A DNA stretch of 64,000 bases from Phytophthora colocasiae (GCA_018806915.1 JAGKQI010000098.1:3720001-3784000), one strand, 5' to 3'. Shown: positions 55,078-64,000, counted from the first letter of the stretch. The notes: generated by a model not told the origin, from the sequence alone. A program made the numbers and translations.

Positions 55078-55839
55078 TCAGCAGCAAGGCCCTGCCTGCT
55101 CGCTATCATCTCTCATGTCTGTGTCCGGCACAGACACCGCGCGCTCGTTCCTGCTAGAACGAGACGTCGCGCGCGTCACCGCAGCTGATAGTGTGCTGCT
55201 ATCAGTTGCATTCTGCGGTTGTTCGGACGCAACCGTAGATCCTCCCCCACTTAAGGAGGGAGCTACCCCACCGAGCATGCTCGGCAATCGTGGATGCCTC
55301 ATGGCATTCACGTAGAACGGTGTATGCCCTGTCGAGGCATGCACCGAGTTGTTGATGGCAAACTCTGCCATCGGCAAGCACTCGCTCCAATGCTGGAACG
55401 AGTGAGCGTAGCTCTTCAGCGTGTTACCCAGTACGCGGTTGACACGTTCGGTTTGTCCGTCCGTCTGCGGATGATCCGCAGTCGACATTGATAATTGTGA
55501 ACCAAGAAGTGTAAACCCTTCTTGCCAGAACCGCGCTGTGAAGCGTGGATCACGGTCCGACACAATGTCGCCATGGTGTTTGAACACCATGTCAACAAAC
55601 AGTCGCGCAGTCTGCGCGGCTGTAACAGTAGCCGGGACGGCAGCAAGATGAACCATCTTGCTGAATCGGTCCACAAAGACAACGATGCCCGTCCTCCGCT
55701 TGCTGCGAAGACAAAGTCCATGGACATGGACTGCCAACACTCCGACGGAGTCGGTAGTGATTGAAGAGGAGCCTGCGAGAACCGCGCAGGCTTTATGCGT
55801 CGACAAACTTCGCAAGCACGTACGTACTTGCGCACCCAC
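55078..55839 (-). CDS. G3-R integrase core
   Basis: GIVVFVDRFSKMVHLAAVP, DIVSDRDPRFTARFW (second Asp) and QTDGQTERVNRVLG (Glu). A few codons are missing between FKHHG and DIVSD (usual GLPxxIVSD). The frame is one off from the RT/RNase H frame, so a frame break lies at ~55700-55710, after SMDFVF, which carries the first Asp. A stop at 55078 after DSEQAGPCC separates it from the C-terminal domain. Confidence 0.88.
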   Translation of the reverse strand: MGAQVRTCLRSLSTHKACAVLAGSSSITTDSVGVLAVHVHGLCLRSKRRTGIVVFVDRFSKMVHLAAVPATVTAAQTARLFVDMVFKHHGDIVSDRDPRFTARFWQEGFTLLGSQLSMSTADHPQTDGQTERVNRVLGNTLKSYAHSFQHWSECLPMAEFAINNSVHASTGHTPFYVNAMRHPRLPSMLGGVAPSLSGGGSTVASEQPQNATDSSTLSAAVTRATSRSSRNERAVSVPDTDMRDDSEQAGPCC

Positions 55840-57587
55840 TTGTACTGGTGGTGCCAGTAGAAGTCACGCGTGAGAAGAGTGTATGTCTTCTCACGACCCG
55901 GATGCCCTGCCGTGGGGGCATCGTGATACTCGAACATGATCCTCAACCGGAGGTCATGATCATTCGGAACGACAATGCGATCCGCATTGTCGTCTACTGC
56001 ACTGTACAACAGTAGGCCTTCGTGTACACGATAGCGGTGTACGCGAGCTCGAAGATGAGGGGTTAGCTTCCGACGTGCCACGTCGGAAGGTGCTGTGAGG
56101 AACTCCAGCAGCCCCTTCGCGTCTGCATCCCTTGCATACGCGTCCTTCACGTCGTCAATCAACGTTGACGACTGCACACTTGTCCTCACGACGCCAACTG
56201 CGTTGGCGTCGACCGTCTCCGCATAGTCAGGTCGACGCGATAACGCGTCGGCCACTACATTGAGTCTTCCGGGTTTGTACTCCACCCGGAAGTTGTACTC
56301 CGCGAAGAAGGACAACCATCTCGCCATACGTTGCGAGATGTGCGGCGACTTAATCGCCGTACGCAATGATGCGTGGTCTGTATAGACCACGAACGGTCTA
56401 CTCCCAAGTAGATACACTCGGAACTTTGCGAGTGCATACTTCATGGCAAGGAGTTCCTTGTCATGTACGGGATAGTTACGCTCAGCTGGCTTCAGCTGAC
56501 GCGATTGATAGTAGACTACACGATCACGCCCTTCGTGATCGTGTTGCATCAATGCACATCCGATTGCAAAGTCGGATGCATCGCACACTACGTGGAATGG
56601 ACGATCTTGGTCCGCCACGGCCAAGATCGGCGCTTCAGTCAAGCCCTGCTTGACTGCACCGAATGCATCCTCGCACTCGCTCGTCCATATCCACTCAGCT
56701 TCTTTCTTAAGAAGCTGTGACAACGGGCGAATCTTGCCCGTATAGTTGTCCACGTACTTGCACAAGTACGTGGCAAGCCCAAGGAACTGCCTCAGTTCCT
56801 TCACATTGGATGGCGTGGGCCATTCATTGATCACTCTGACCTTCTCTGGGTCAGGGCGCCCGCCGTCTTTCCCCACGAGACACCCCAGCACGGGTATCTC
56901 GCTCGCCCCGAAGATACACTTCTTCAGGTTCACATAGAGCTTATGTTTCCTCATAAGCTCTAGCAGCTTCCGGAGATGCACCTTGTGCATCTCAATGTCC
57001 GTCTTCCCGTTCACAGCCCGGCTGTGGACGAACACGTCGTCGAAGTAGCTCGGTGCGAAGTCGCGCACCGAGCGCAATAGATGTGTCACGCATCTATTGA
57101 ACGTCGCAGGGGCGTTCTTAAGCCCCTGTGGCATGACGAGCCACTCCCAAAGCATACCGCTTGGGGTGCTTACCAGTGTGAGAGGGATGTCCCTCTCACG
57201 CATGAGGATCTGATAGAATCCATCACGCAGATCTAGAGCACTGAAGGTAGTGCTCAAGGCCATCGAATCGATGATAACATCTTTTCGCGGTATCGGCGTC
57301 TGCGCCGGTATCGTCGCATCGTTCAGCTTGTTATACGCATGAACGATGCGCCAGCCGCCCTGTGGTTTCTTAACACAGAACGTTGGAGCACTGTGCGGGG
57401 ACTTTGATTCCCGCACTTGACCTGCAAGACGACGACTTTCAAAGAAGTCGTCGATCGCTTGCACTTGTTCACGCGGCAGTGGCCACTGCCGTGTAACACA
57501 GTACTTCGTGCCCCGGCACGAGATCAATCTCGTGCTGTACGCCCTTGTCCTTCGGAAGCTCCGAAGGAATCTCGTCCGGGAGTACAT
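55706..57587 (-). CDS. G3-R reverse transcriptase, RNase H, integrase zinc finger
   Basis: RT: RQWPLPREQVQAIDDFF, GWRIVHAYNKLNDATIP, DLRDGFYQILM, MPQGLKNAPATFNR, YFDDVFVHS (57047-57021). RNase H: VVCDASDFAIGCALMQ, AERNYPVHDKELLAM, VYTDHASL; PGRLNVVADALSRRPDY. Integrase finger HDAPTAGHPGREKTY and YVRACEVCRRIKPA, with all four zinc ligands. Close to G2b Pol throughout, so G2 and G3 are sister lineages. The DNA shows strings of hairpins, for example 55969-55993 with 11-bp arms. Confidence 0.92.
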
Positions 57588-57843
57588 CCTTGTACTCCCG
57601 CAGAACTTCGTAGTAGGGACTCGACATCAACGAGTCCCAACTCTGCTCCTCGAAGCGTTGCTTCTTGGTCTTCGCACTGAGGGAGTCATCACCCTCAGTG
57701 ATCCCATCGACGACGAGCTGCTTCAGCTCTTCGGCTTCGCGATCCAGTCTCTCGATATCCGAGAGAATGCAAATCTGTTCGATGCGTCCATCGTACAAGT
57801 CTCGCGCGAACCGCTTCCAACTCATCGTTGGAAGTGCGGTCAA
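57469..57843 (-). CDS. G3-R N-terminal RT segment
   Basis: MSWKRFARDLYDGRIEQICI, an acidic helix, then WDSLMSSPYYEVLREYKDVL and ELPKDKGVQHEIDLVPG, the standard lead-in to Gypsy RT. The frame shifts at ~57500 (VPGHEVLC versus GTKYC) into the main RT frame. Confidence 0.85.
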   Translation of the reverse strand: MTALPTMSWKRFARDLYDGRIEQICILSDIERLDREAEELKQLVVDGITEGDDSLSAKTKKQRFEEQSWDSLMSSPYYEVLREYKDVLPDEIPSELPKDKGVQHEIDLVPGHEVLCYTAVATAA

Positions 57844-58946
57844 CGCCGACGCACCTGTAAGACGTTCAACGTCTCGACACTCGGTGTCTGCACTGCAGAT
57901 ACACCCTCCACAGTCCCGGACTGAGACTCGCGCAGCTCCCTGAGCTTGCGCCGCAAAGGTCTTCCATGGAGCCCGGCTCCAGGTGCTCCACGTCCAAGGA
58001 ATCGCACCTTGGACGGGACGTTATCGCAATCGTCAGCGGATTCCTTCCGCTGACTCGCACTATCAAGCCCGGCTTGAGTGCCGCTCATCGCGTGCAGCGC
58101 TGCTGCACGTGAGCACGCAGGTTGTTCGGGTGCTGGACGTTTGCAACCGCCAGCACCTCCTGCCGCGCAGTCGGTTCCCTGAACCGTTGCGCCTCCATCC
58201 GCTCCAAGAACGGATGAAGCAACCGCATCGTCGACTCCCGGAGTCGACGTGCTCTCGCTAGCTTCCTGCGCTAGCGAGTGTTCGCTTATACACATATCGT
58301 CAGCTCGCAGAGCTGACGCACGATCGCTAGTTCCCGGAACTAGCAGCGAACGTTCGCCTGTACACGCATCATCAGCTCCCGGAGCTGATGCACGATCGCT
58401 AGTTCCCAGAACTAGCAGCGACGCGCCAGTGGCGTCAGCTCCCAGAGCTGACGCACGCCTTTCGGTTCCCCGACTTACTTCGTCAACTCCCAGAGTCGAC
58501 GCGACGTCGTCGGCGCGACCTTGGAGGCTTGAAGTACCTCCAAGGATACCGATAATACCGGTATTTTACCTTCTCTCAGGTGAATTGCATTCACCTGACC
58601 ATCACTCATGTGACAAACATCATTCAGATGTTTATGCGTCAGGTGATTCACATTCACCTGACCATCACTCGTGTGACAAACATCATTCAGATGTTTATGC
58701 GTCAGGTGATTCACATTCACCTGACCATCACTCATGTGACCGCGACCCTTCGGCTCAGATTTCTGAGTCGACACACATTTTCTCACAACGACTCTCGGAG
58801 TCGTTGATGGTCGCCGGCGGCGATCGGAGGCAGCGGCGGACGCTGCTGCCTCAACTGGGGTATCACATGCACGGCCTGGTGCATGTGCAGCACTGACAGG
58901 GTCATCGCTCTCTGTCGCGCATGCGTTGTTGAAGCGTACGCTTCTT
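57840..58946 (-). pseudogene. G3-R linker between protease and RT, repeat-rich
   Basis: Minus frames 58786-58475 and 58295-57840 with breaks between. Contains a 21-residue tandem repeat (GQVNVNHLTHKHLNDVC...), then Ser/Ala/Gly-rich stretches coded by perfect hairpins such as GCTAGTTCC/GGAACTAGC at 58326-58344. Low-complexity; no domain recognised. The matching part of G3-F is 63271-64000. Confidence 0.6.
58577..58740 (-). repeat. 63-bp tandem repeat (2.6 copies)
   Basis: Period 63 bp (CACCTG starts at 58592, 58655 and 58718), which keeps the frame as a 21-residue repeat. Each unit contains its own hairpins (CAGGTGA...TCACCTG and CATCATTCAGATG). Confidence 0.9.
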
Positions 58947-59426
58947 TCAGTTGATCACCGGGTCATGCCGTGCAAGCCACGGCATGCCTAATACCAAGTC
59001 GAACTTATCGTCTAGATCCAAGACGATAAGGTCTTCCACAAACGTCCTTCGTTTGTAAGAGAAGCGCACACGGACTACGCGCTTCTCAGTCCTCACGGTG
59101 GCACCTGTTGCCAACCGCACCTCCAACACGCCGCGAGGCGTGTCGGCCTCTTCGAAGTCAAGCCTTCGAAGACTTCCCTGTCGAACAAAGTTGTTCGACG
59201 CGCCCGAGTCCACTAGGGCACGAAGAGAGTTCGCTCTCTTCGACATCACGTTCAGGATGACAAGATTTGGCTTGTCATCTTGCAGCTTACAGCGAGAAAC
59301 CTTCTCGCTGGGGGCAGCAGTCCTCATCGTCGCGTGTCCAAGCTCGACACGCGGGACTGCATCACCAGTAGGACGCCCCACGCCTACTGGTCCTTGGTGG
59401 TTTTTGAACGCCCGCCCGCTGTGCAC
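58947..59426 (-). CDS. G3-R aspartic protease
   Basis: RALVDSGASNNFVRQ (catalytic Asp) and DDKFDLVLGMPWLARHDPVIN, the same layout as G2 protease. Stop at 58947. The coding DNA is a near-continuous chain of hairpins: 59004-59030, 59180-59199, 59221-59242, 59267-59288, 59291-59309, 59331-59353 and 59364-59391. The Gag and protease frames overlap by ~40 nt. Confidence 0.9.
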   Translation of the reverse strand: MHSGRAFKNHQGPVGVGRPTGDAVPRVELGHATMRTAAPSEKVSRCKLQDDKPNLVILNVMSKRANSLRALVDSGASNNFVRQGSLRRLDFEEADTPRGVLEVRLATGATVRTEKRVVRVRFSYKRRTFVEDLIVLDLDDKFDLVLGMPWLARHDPVIN

Positions 59427-60370
59427 TCGCGTGCATAGTGACCGATGTTACTACACTTGTAACATCGAACCTTGCTGTTCCTACGCTGCTGTTGACCAGC
59501 AGTCGTAGCACTCGAGAGGTCCATAGGTTCCGGACCTCCCGTCTTCACAACAGGACGCGCCGGCTTCGGCGCGTTCGCATGGAGCTTAGATTGACGCCGG
59601 CTAAACTCCTCTTGCATCGCAAGGCTGATCGCCTCCTCGAGAGTATTCGGATACTCTCGGAAGAGATACGTCTTGACGGGACCATCTCTTAGTCCCTTCA
59701 TGAACGTGACGACCTGGCTCGTCTCGTCGACCGGGTTCGCCACTATGATCGATACCAAGTATCGAGCACGCTGGGCAAAGGTGTGAACATCATCCTTGCC
59801 CTGCTGCAGATCGAGAAACTCCGCTCTCGATCTGAACTCGTTCTTCGGGGGGCTCAAACGCAAGCTTGAGCTCCTCTTTGAACACCTCGTACGTGCCGAA
59901 GCACGTAGGATCCGAGAGTCGGCGCCCATAGGCCCAACTCCTCGCACGTCCGCCAAGACATGACATGGCGAACGCGACCTTCGACATCGGACCGAAATAC
60001 GTCGAGGCGCAACGGCTGTGTCGAGTTCGACAAGCCACCGAAGGAGGGTCTCGTCCTCCTTCCCCGTGTAGGTACTCACGTGGAGTTTCAACGACTCCAC
60101 GCGTGGCTTAGGGGAAGCCACCGAGGCAGCAACATCTCGTTGCTCCTTAACAATGTACCCCAGAGCAACACCGTGTTGCTCTGTCGGCGATAGCGTACGA
60201 AGCATCGTCGCTACCGCTGCCTCTCCAATAACTCGCGAGAGTCTTTGGAGAGCCTCCCACTCTGGATCAGACAGGTGGGCGCAGTCCGTGCGCGTCACGG
60301 ACATTTGAGGGGTCCCAGCAGATCCCTCATCCATTGGGGAGTTCTCTACCCCGCGTTCGTATGACTCCAT
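59384..60370 (-). CDS. G3-R Gag, core domain partly out of frame
   Basis: ATG at 60370 (MESYERGVENSPMDEG); 328 codons. N-terminal helix region (CAHLSDPEWEALQRLSRVIG), start of the Gag domain (TYTGKEDETLLRWLVELD), then ~60 residues (PRRISVRCRRSRSPCH...) unlike a Gag. The expected Gag core (CLGGRARSWAYGRRL, FGTYEVFKEELKLAFEPP) is in another frame at ~60000-59860, after which the main frame becomes Gag-like again (FRSRAEFLDLQQGKDDVHTF). G3-F has the same two compensating shifts. The C-terminus has a canonical knuckle, CYKCSNIGHYAREC. Confidence 0.85.
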   Translation of the reverse strand: MESYERGVENSPMDEGSAGTPQMSVTRTDCAHLSDPEWEALQRLSRVIGEAAVATMLRTLSPTEQHGVALGYIVKEQRDVAASVASPKPRVESLKLHVSTYTGKEDETLLRWLVELDTAVAPRRISVRCRRSRSPCHVLADVRGVGPMGADSRILRASARTRCSKRSSSLRLSPPKNEFRSRAEFLDLQQGKDDVHTFAQRARYLVSIIVANPVDETSQVVTFMKGLRDGPVKTYLFREYPNTLEEAISLAMQEEFSRRQSKLHANAPKPARPVVKTGGPEPMDLSSATTAGQQQRRNSKVRCYKCSNIGHYARECTAGGRSKTTKDQ

Positions 60371-60406
60371 ACGAACGAACAGCAGTCGGTCGTGGGACGG
60401 ACTACA

Positions 60407-60417
60407 AAGTGCTACCA
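60407..60417 (-). promoter_or_regulatory. G3-R primer binding site
   Basis: Minus-strand TGGTAGCACTT two bases from the LTR, same as G2 and G3-F. Confidence 0.65.
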
Positions 60418-60419
60418 GG

Positions 60420-60874
60420 TGTAATAGGTCTACTTAGACCTATTAGGTGGCGTACACGTGCGCTTACGTGTATGAGGAAGCGTGCAATTAGAATAGACTT
60501 AATTTAAGTATACTTATTTAAATAGGTATAATTAAATCAAATATAACTAAATTAAACTGCAAAATACCGTAAAATGAGAACTGTTATTGAATTTGGCATA
60601 AGCCAATTATGGACCTCCTAAAACTGTTTTGATCTATTTCTAAAGGATCTGCCAACGTGTGGTTGGCAGAAACTCTGCTCAGTGATTGGTAGAAATCCGT
60701 TACTTTCTACCAATAATATGCACAAATGCACACGAACCAAATAATGTGGTTCGCCCATGTAGCCATTGGTGTGTACAGCACAGCAAGGTCTGAGGCCCAT
60801 TTCTAACCTCTAACAGTTAGGATAACTGTTAGAGTTACAAGTGGTACAACCACTTGTACGTGTAACCCGTTACA
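60420..60874 (-). repeat. G3-R 5' LTR
   Basis: 455 bp; minus strand TGTAACGGGTTACACG...TTACA. Built of back-to-back hairpins, for example 60808-60834 (12-bp arms, 3-nt loop) directly followed by 60837-60857 (9-bp arms, 3-nt loop). Confidence 0.93.
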
Positions 60875-61377
60875 GGAAGTGGATGAAGACGCGGCGGAGT
60901 AGGCTATTTTTGTAGTGTGGCGCGTGTTTATATAGCGTGATGAGAGTAAGCGTAATGCACCTATTGCGTGTCAACTGCAGCTCCGACCATAGTTTTGCGG
61001 CACGTCTATCTTCTGTGCAGCGATCTTCCACAGACAATACAGTTCCGGTAAAAAGGGCATTTTAGATGGAGTCAATAACAACATGTTTGCTATCAGGTCT
61101 GAAGCGTCGACGTCTTTTACAACATGTTTGACATAATCGTGCGATAGACTTGTCTGTAAACGGCCAACCAAATCTTTGTCCAGACGAACTTAAGGTGACC
61201 ATACAAATATCAAGTATTGCCTGGCATTAACATGTTGTTTTTAACAACATGTTCACGCCTTTACACGAGGCCAGAAATGGCGTGAGTGTTGGGGGGTTAA
61301 TTGTACGAAACCTCTACGGAAGCATTGATTTTGACGGCTGCAATGCCGTAAGCAAGTTGACGGAGTTCAAAACCTCG
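60875..61377. other. Spacer between the two head-to-head G3 elements
   Basis: 503 bp without transposon signature. The minus strand has an open piece (61171-60971: DYVKHVVKDVDASDLIANML, FLPELYCLWKIAAQKIDVPQ) that reads like real protein but is unrecognised and has no clear start. A perfect hairpin with 11-bp arms (AACATGTTGTT, 61229-61253) and two more ACATGTTT-type sites lie in it. May be a scrap of host sequence. Confidence 0.4.
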
Positions 61378-61836
61378 TGTAACGGGGTTACACGTACAAG
61401 TGGTAGTACCACTTGTAACTCTAACAATTATCCTAACTGTTAGAGGTTGGAAACGGACCTCAGACCTTGGTGTGCTGTAAACACCAATGGCTACATGGGC
61501 GAACCACATTATTGGGTGGTTCGTGTGCATTTGTGCATATTATTGGTAGAAAGTAACGGATTTCTACCAATCACTGAGCAGAGTTTCTGCCAACCACACG
61601 TTGGCAGATCCTTTAGAAATAGATCAAAACAGTTTTAGGAGGTTCATAATTGGCTTATGCCAAATTCAATAACAGTTCTCATTTTACGGTATTTTGCAGT
61701 TTAATTTAGTTATATTTGATTTAATTATACCTATTTAAATAAGTATACTTAAATTAAGTCTATTCTAATTGCACGCTTCCTCATACACGTAAGCGCACGT
61801 GTACGCCACCTAATAGGTCTAGGTAGACCCATTACA
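61378..61836 (+). repeat. G3-F 5' LTR
   Basis: 459 bp, TGTAACGGGG...CCATTACA. A few substitutions and a 4-bp length difference from the G3-R LTR. Confidence 0.93.
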
Positions 61837-61838
61837 CC

Positions 61839-61849
61839 TGGTAGCACTT
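61839..61849 (+). promoter_or_regulatory. G3-F primer binding site
   Basis: TGGTAGCACTT two bases after the LTR. Confidence 0.65.
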
Positions 61850-61885
61850 TGTAGTCCGTCCCACGACCGACTGCTGTTCGTTCGT

Positions 61886-62668
61886 ATGGAGTCATACGAA
61901 CGCGGGGTAGAGAACTCCCCAATGGATGAGGGATCTGCTGGGACCCCTCAAATGTCCGTGACGCGCACGGACTGCGCCCACCTGTCTGATCCAGAGTGGG
62001 AGGCTCTCCAAAGACTCTCGCGAGTTATTGGAGAGGCAGCGGTAGCGACGATGCTTCGTACGCTATCGCTGACAGAGCAACATGGTGTTGCTCTGGGGTA
62101 CATTGTTAAGGAGCAACGAGATGTTGCTGCCTCGGTGGCTTCCCCTAAGCCACGCGTGGAGTCGTTGAAACTCCACGTGAGTACCTACACGGGGAAGGAG
62201 GACGAGACCCTCCTTCGGTGGCTTGTCGAACTCGACACAGCCGTTGCGCCTCGACGTATTTCGGTCCGATGTCGAAGGTCGCGTTCGCCATGTCATGTCT
62301 TGGCGGACGTGCGAGGAGTTGGGCCTATGGGCGCCGACTCTCGGATCCTACGTGCTTCGGCACGTACGAGGTGTTCAAAGAGGAGCTCAAGCTTGCGTTT
62401 GAGCCCCCCGAAGAACGAGTTCAGATCGAGAGCGGAGTTTCTCGATCTGCAGCAGGGCAAGGATGATGTTCACACCTTTGCCCAGCGTGCTCGATACTTG
62501 GTATCGATCATAGTGGCGAACCCGGTCGACGAGACGAGCCAGGTCGTCACGTTCATGAAGGGACTAAGAGATGGTCCCGTCAAGACGTACCTCTTCCGAG
62601 AGTATCCGAATACTCTCAAGGAGGGATCAGCCTTGCAATGCAAGAGGAGTTGGCACTCGCGTGCATAG
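61886..62668 (+). pseudogene. G3-F Gag, broken by an internal inversion
   Basis: ATG at 61886. Same protein as G3-R Gag up to EYPNTL, including the two compensating frameshifts over the core (the core proper reads in the other frame at ~62260-62420). From 62653 the DNA is inverted, so the frame ends at 62668 and the zinc knuckle is lost from the sense strand; CYKCSNIGHYAREC is found on the minus strand within 62653-62830. Confidence 0.88.
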
Positions 62669-62830
62669 TGACCGATGTTACTACACTTGTAACATCGAAC
62701 CTTGCTGTTCCTACGCTGCTGTTGACCAGCAGTCGTAGCACTCGAGAGGTCCATAGGTTCCGGACCTCCCGTCTTCGCAACAGGACGCGCCGGCTTCGGC
62801 GCATTCGCATGGAGTTTAGCTTGACGCCGG
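62653..62830 (-). repeat. Inverted 178-bp block carrying the Gag zinc knuckle
   Basis: Runs in the same direction as 59423-59600 on the plus strand although everything around it is mirrored. GCACTCGCG...TTGACGCCGG are the ends of the shared block. Confidence 0.9.
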
Positions 62831-63270
62831 TAGGCGCGAGGTGTCCTACTGGTGATGCAGTCCCGCGTGTCGAGCTTGGACACGCGACGATGAGGACTGC
62901 TGCCCCCAGCGAGAAGGTTTCTCGCTGTAAGCTGCAAGATGACAAGCCAAATCTTGTCATCCTGAACGTGATGTCGAAGAGAGTCCACTCTCTTCGTGCC
63001 CTAGTGGACTCGGGCGCGTCGAACAACTTTGTTCGACAGGGAAGTCTTCGAAGACTTGACTTCGAAGAGGCCGACACGCCTCGCAGCGTGTTGGAGGTCC
63101 GGTTGGCAACAGGTGCCACCGTGAGGACTGAGAAGCGCGTAGTCCGTGTGCGCTTCTCTTACAAACGAAGGACGTTTGTGGAAGACCTTATCGTCTTGGA
63201 TCTAGACGATAAGTTCGACTTGGTATTAGGCATGCCGTGGCTTGCACGGCATGACCCGGTGATCAACTGA
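62831..63270 (+). CDS. G3-F aspartic protease
   Basis: From the end of the inverted block the frame gives TGDAVPRVELGHATMRTA, RALVDSGASNNFVRQ and FDLVLGMPWLARHDPVIN, with a few differences from G3-R (RVHSL for RANSL, PRSVLE for PRGVLE). It has no start of its own; it would be made as part of a Gag-Pol that this copy cannot make. Confidence 0.88.
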
Positions 63271-64000
63271 AAGAAGCGTACGCTTCAACAACGCATGCGC
63301 GACAGAGAGCGATGACCCTGTCAGTGCTGCACATGCACCAGGCCGTGCATGTGATACCCCAGTTGAGGCAGCAGCGTCCGCCGCTGCCTCCGATCGCCGC
63401 CGGCGACCATCAACGACTCCGAGAGTCGTTGTGAGAAAATGTGTGTCGACTCAGAAATCTGAGCCGAAGGGTCGCGGTCACATGAGTGATGGTCAGGTGA
63501 ATGTGAATCACCTGACGCATAAACATCTGAATGATGTTTGTCACATGAGTGATGGTCAGGTGAATGCAATTCACCTGAGAGAAGGTAAAATACCGGTATT
63601 ACCGGTATCCTTGGAGGTACTTCAAGCCCCCAAGGGTCGGTGCCGACGACGTCGCGTCAACTCTGGGAGTTGACGAAGCAAATAAAATTCGGGGAACCGA
63701 AATGCGTGCGTCAGCTCTGGGAGCTGACGATACGTGTATAAGCGAACACTCGCTAGCTGCTGAAAGCTAGCGAGAGCACGTCGACTCCGGGAGTCGACGA
63801 TGCGGTTGCTTCATCCGCTCCGGGAGCGGATGGAGGCGCAGCGGTTGCAAACGTCCAGCACCCGAACAACCTGCGTAGCGGCGCTGCACGCGATGAGCGG
63901 TTCTCAAGCCAGGCTTGATATTGCGAGTCAGCAGAAGGAATCCGCTGACGATTGCGATAACGTCCCGTCCAAGGTGAGATGCCTTGGACGTGGAGCACCT
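63271..64000 (+). pseudogene. G3-F linker toward RT, repeat-rich, cut by window end
   Basis: Matches 57990-58946 of G3-R in mirror orientation, with deletions that shorten the hairpin-rich stretch (several CGTCAGCTC-type hairpins fewer). Broken frames; window ends before RT. Confidence 0.7.
63478..63579 (+). repeat. 63-bp tandem repeat (1.6 copies)
   Basis: Same unit as 58577-58740 with one copy fewer. Confidence 0.88.

Larger units (their letters stand above)
53138..60874 (-). mobile_element. G3-R: Ty3/Gypsy chromodomain element, minus strand
   Basis: Reading leftward from the 5' LTR (60420-60874): primer site, gag, protease, a repeat-bearing linker, RT, RNase H, integrase, chromodomain and a plus-strand antisense frame. 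Its own 3' LTR is not adjacent; G2b ends at 53137 and the likely 3' LTR is at 42192-43572. The sequence is saturated with short perfect hairpins. Several one-base frame breaks in pol. Confidence 0.9.
61378..64000 (+). mobile_element. G3-F: 5' part of a plus-strand G3 element, runs off window
   Basis: LTR, primer site, gag, protease and the start of the linker, nearly identical to G3-R in mirror orientation. It contains one inverted 178-bp block (62653-62830). RT and beyond are outside the window. Confidence 0.9.

Noticed and set aside
58249..58896. 215-codon plus-strand frame over the G3-R linker
   Set aside because: Perfect hairpins make both strands read alike; the peptide is made of the same short repeats as the minus strand and has no independent support.

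Overview
This is eukaryotic, intergenic, repeat-on-repeat DNA. The mix suggests a plant-pathogenic oomycete of the Phytophthora/Peronosporales type: Ty3/Gypsy elements with chromodomains, one carrying two RNase H domains; Ty1/Copia; Tc1/mariner-like and pogo-like DNA transposons; and a decayed gene with a Crinkler-like PD-(D/E)XK nuclease signature. I see no bacterial features, no intact host gene, no rRNA or tRNA gene and no CRISPR array. Species is not determinable. I call the Gypsy families G1, G2 and G3.

Layout. 1-11457 (tail at 24633-25245): three head-to-tail ~3.4 kb units, each made of a decayed minus-strand nuclease-like gene abutting a plus-strand G1-family relic. Unit 2 also holds a truncated minus-strand Copia; unit 3 has internal inversions and is split by 11458-24632, a tandem trimer of a 4.58 kb Copia (LTR-int-LTR-int-LTR-int-LTR) with a single 5-bp target duplication around the whole array. 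Only the third copy has an uninterrupted Gag-Pol frame (20339-24343). 25246-42191: a G2 relic (G2a), split by a 1047-bp Tc1/mariner-like element (25707-26753, TA duplication) and by a 14-kb G1 element (27829-41832) with nearly identical 1.4-kb LTRs and a 4-bp duplication. 42192-43572: a minus-strand G3 LTR split by a 920-bp pogo-like element. 43580-53137: a complete G2 element (G2b), itself split by a 1658-bp solo LTR (48148-49805). 53138-60874: a minus-strand G3 element (G3-R). 60875-61377: 503-bp spacer. 61378-64000: the 5' part of a plus-strand G3 element (G3-F), head-to-head with G3-R.

The retroelement genes follow the usual logic: Gag coats the RNA, protease matures the polyprotein, reverse transcriptase/RNase H makes cDNA, integrase inserts it, and a C-terminal chromodomain may steer Gypsy integration. 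Three things go beyond this. (1) All three Gypsy families carry an antisense reading frame between the chromodomain and the 3' LTR; in G2 and G3 it overlaps the sense chromodomain region. (2) G3, and less strongly G2, are written as near-continuous chains of short perfect hairpins, in LTR and coding sequence alike. (3) G1 and its solo-LTR relative are strikingly dense in GATC. Short clean inversions inside Gypsy copies recur at several places. Several frame breaks are one-base changes in short homopolymers, so part of the apparent decay may be assembly error.
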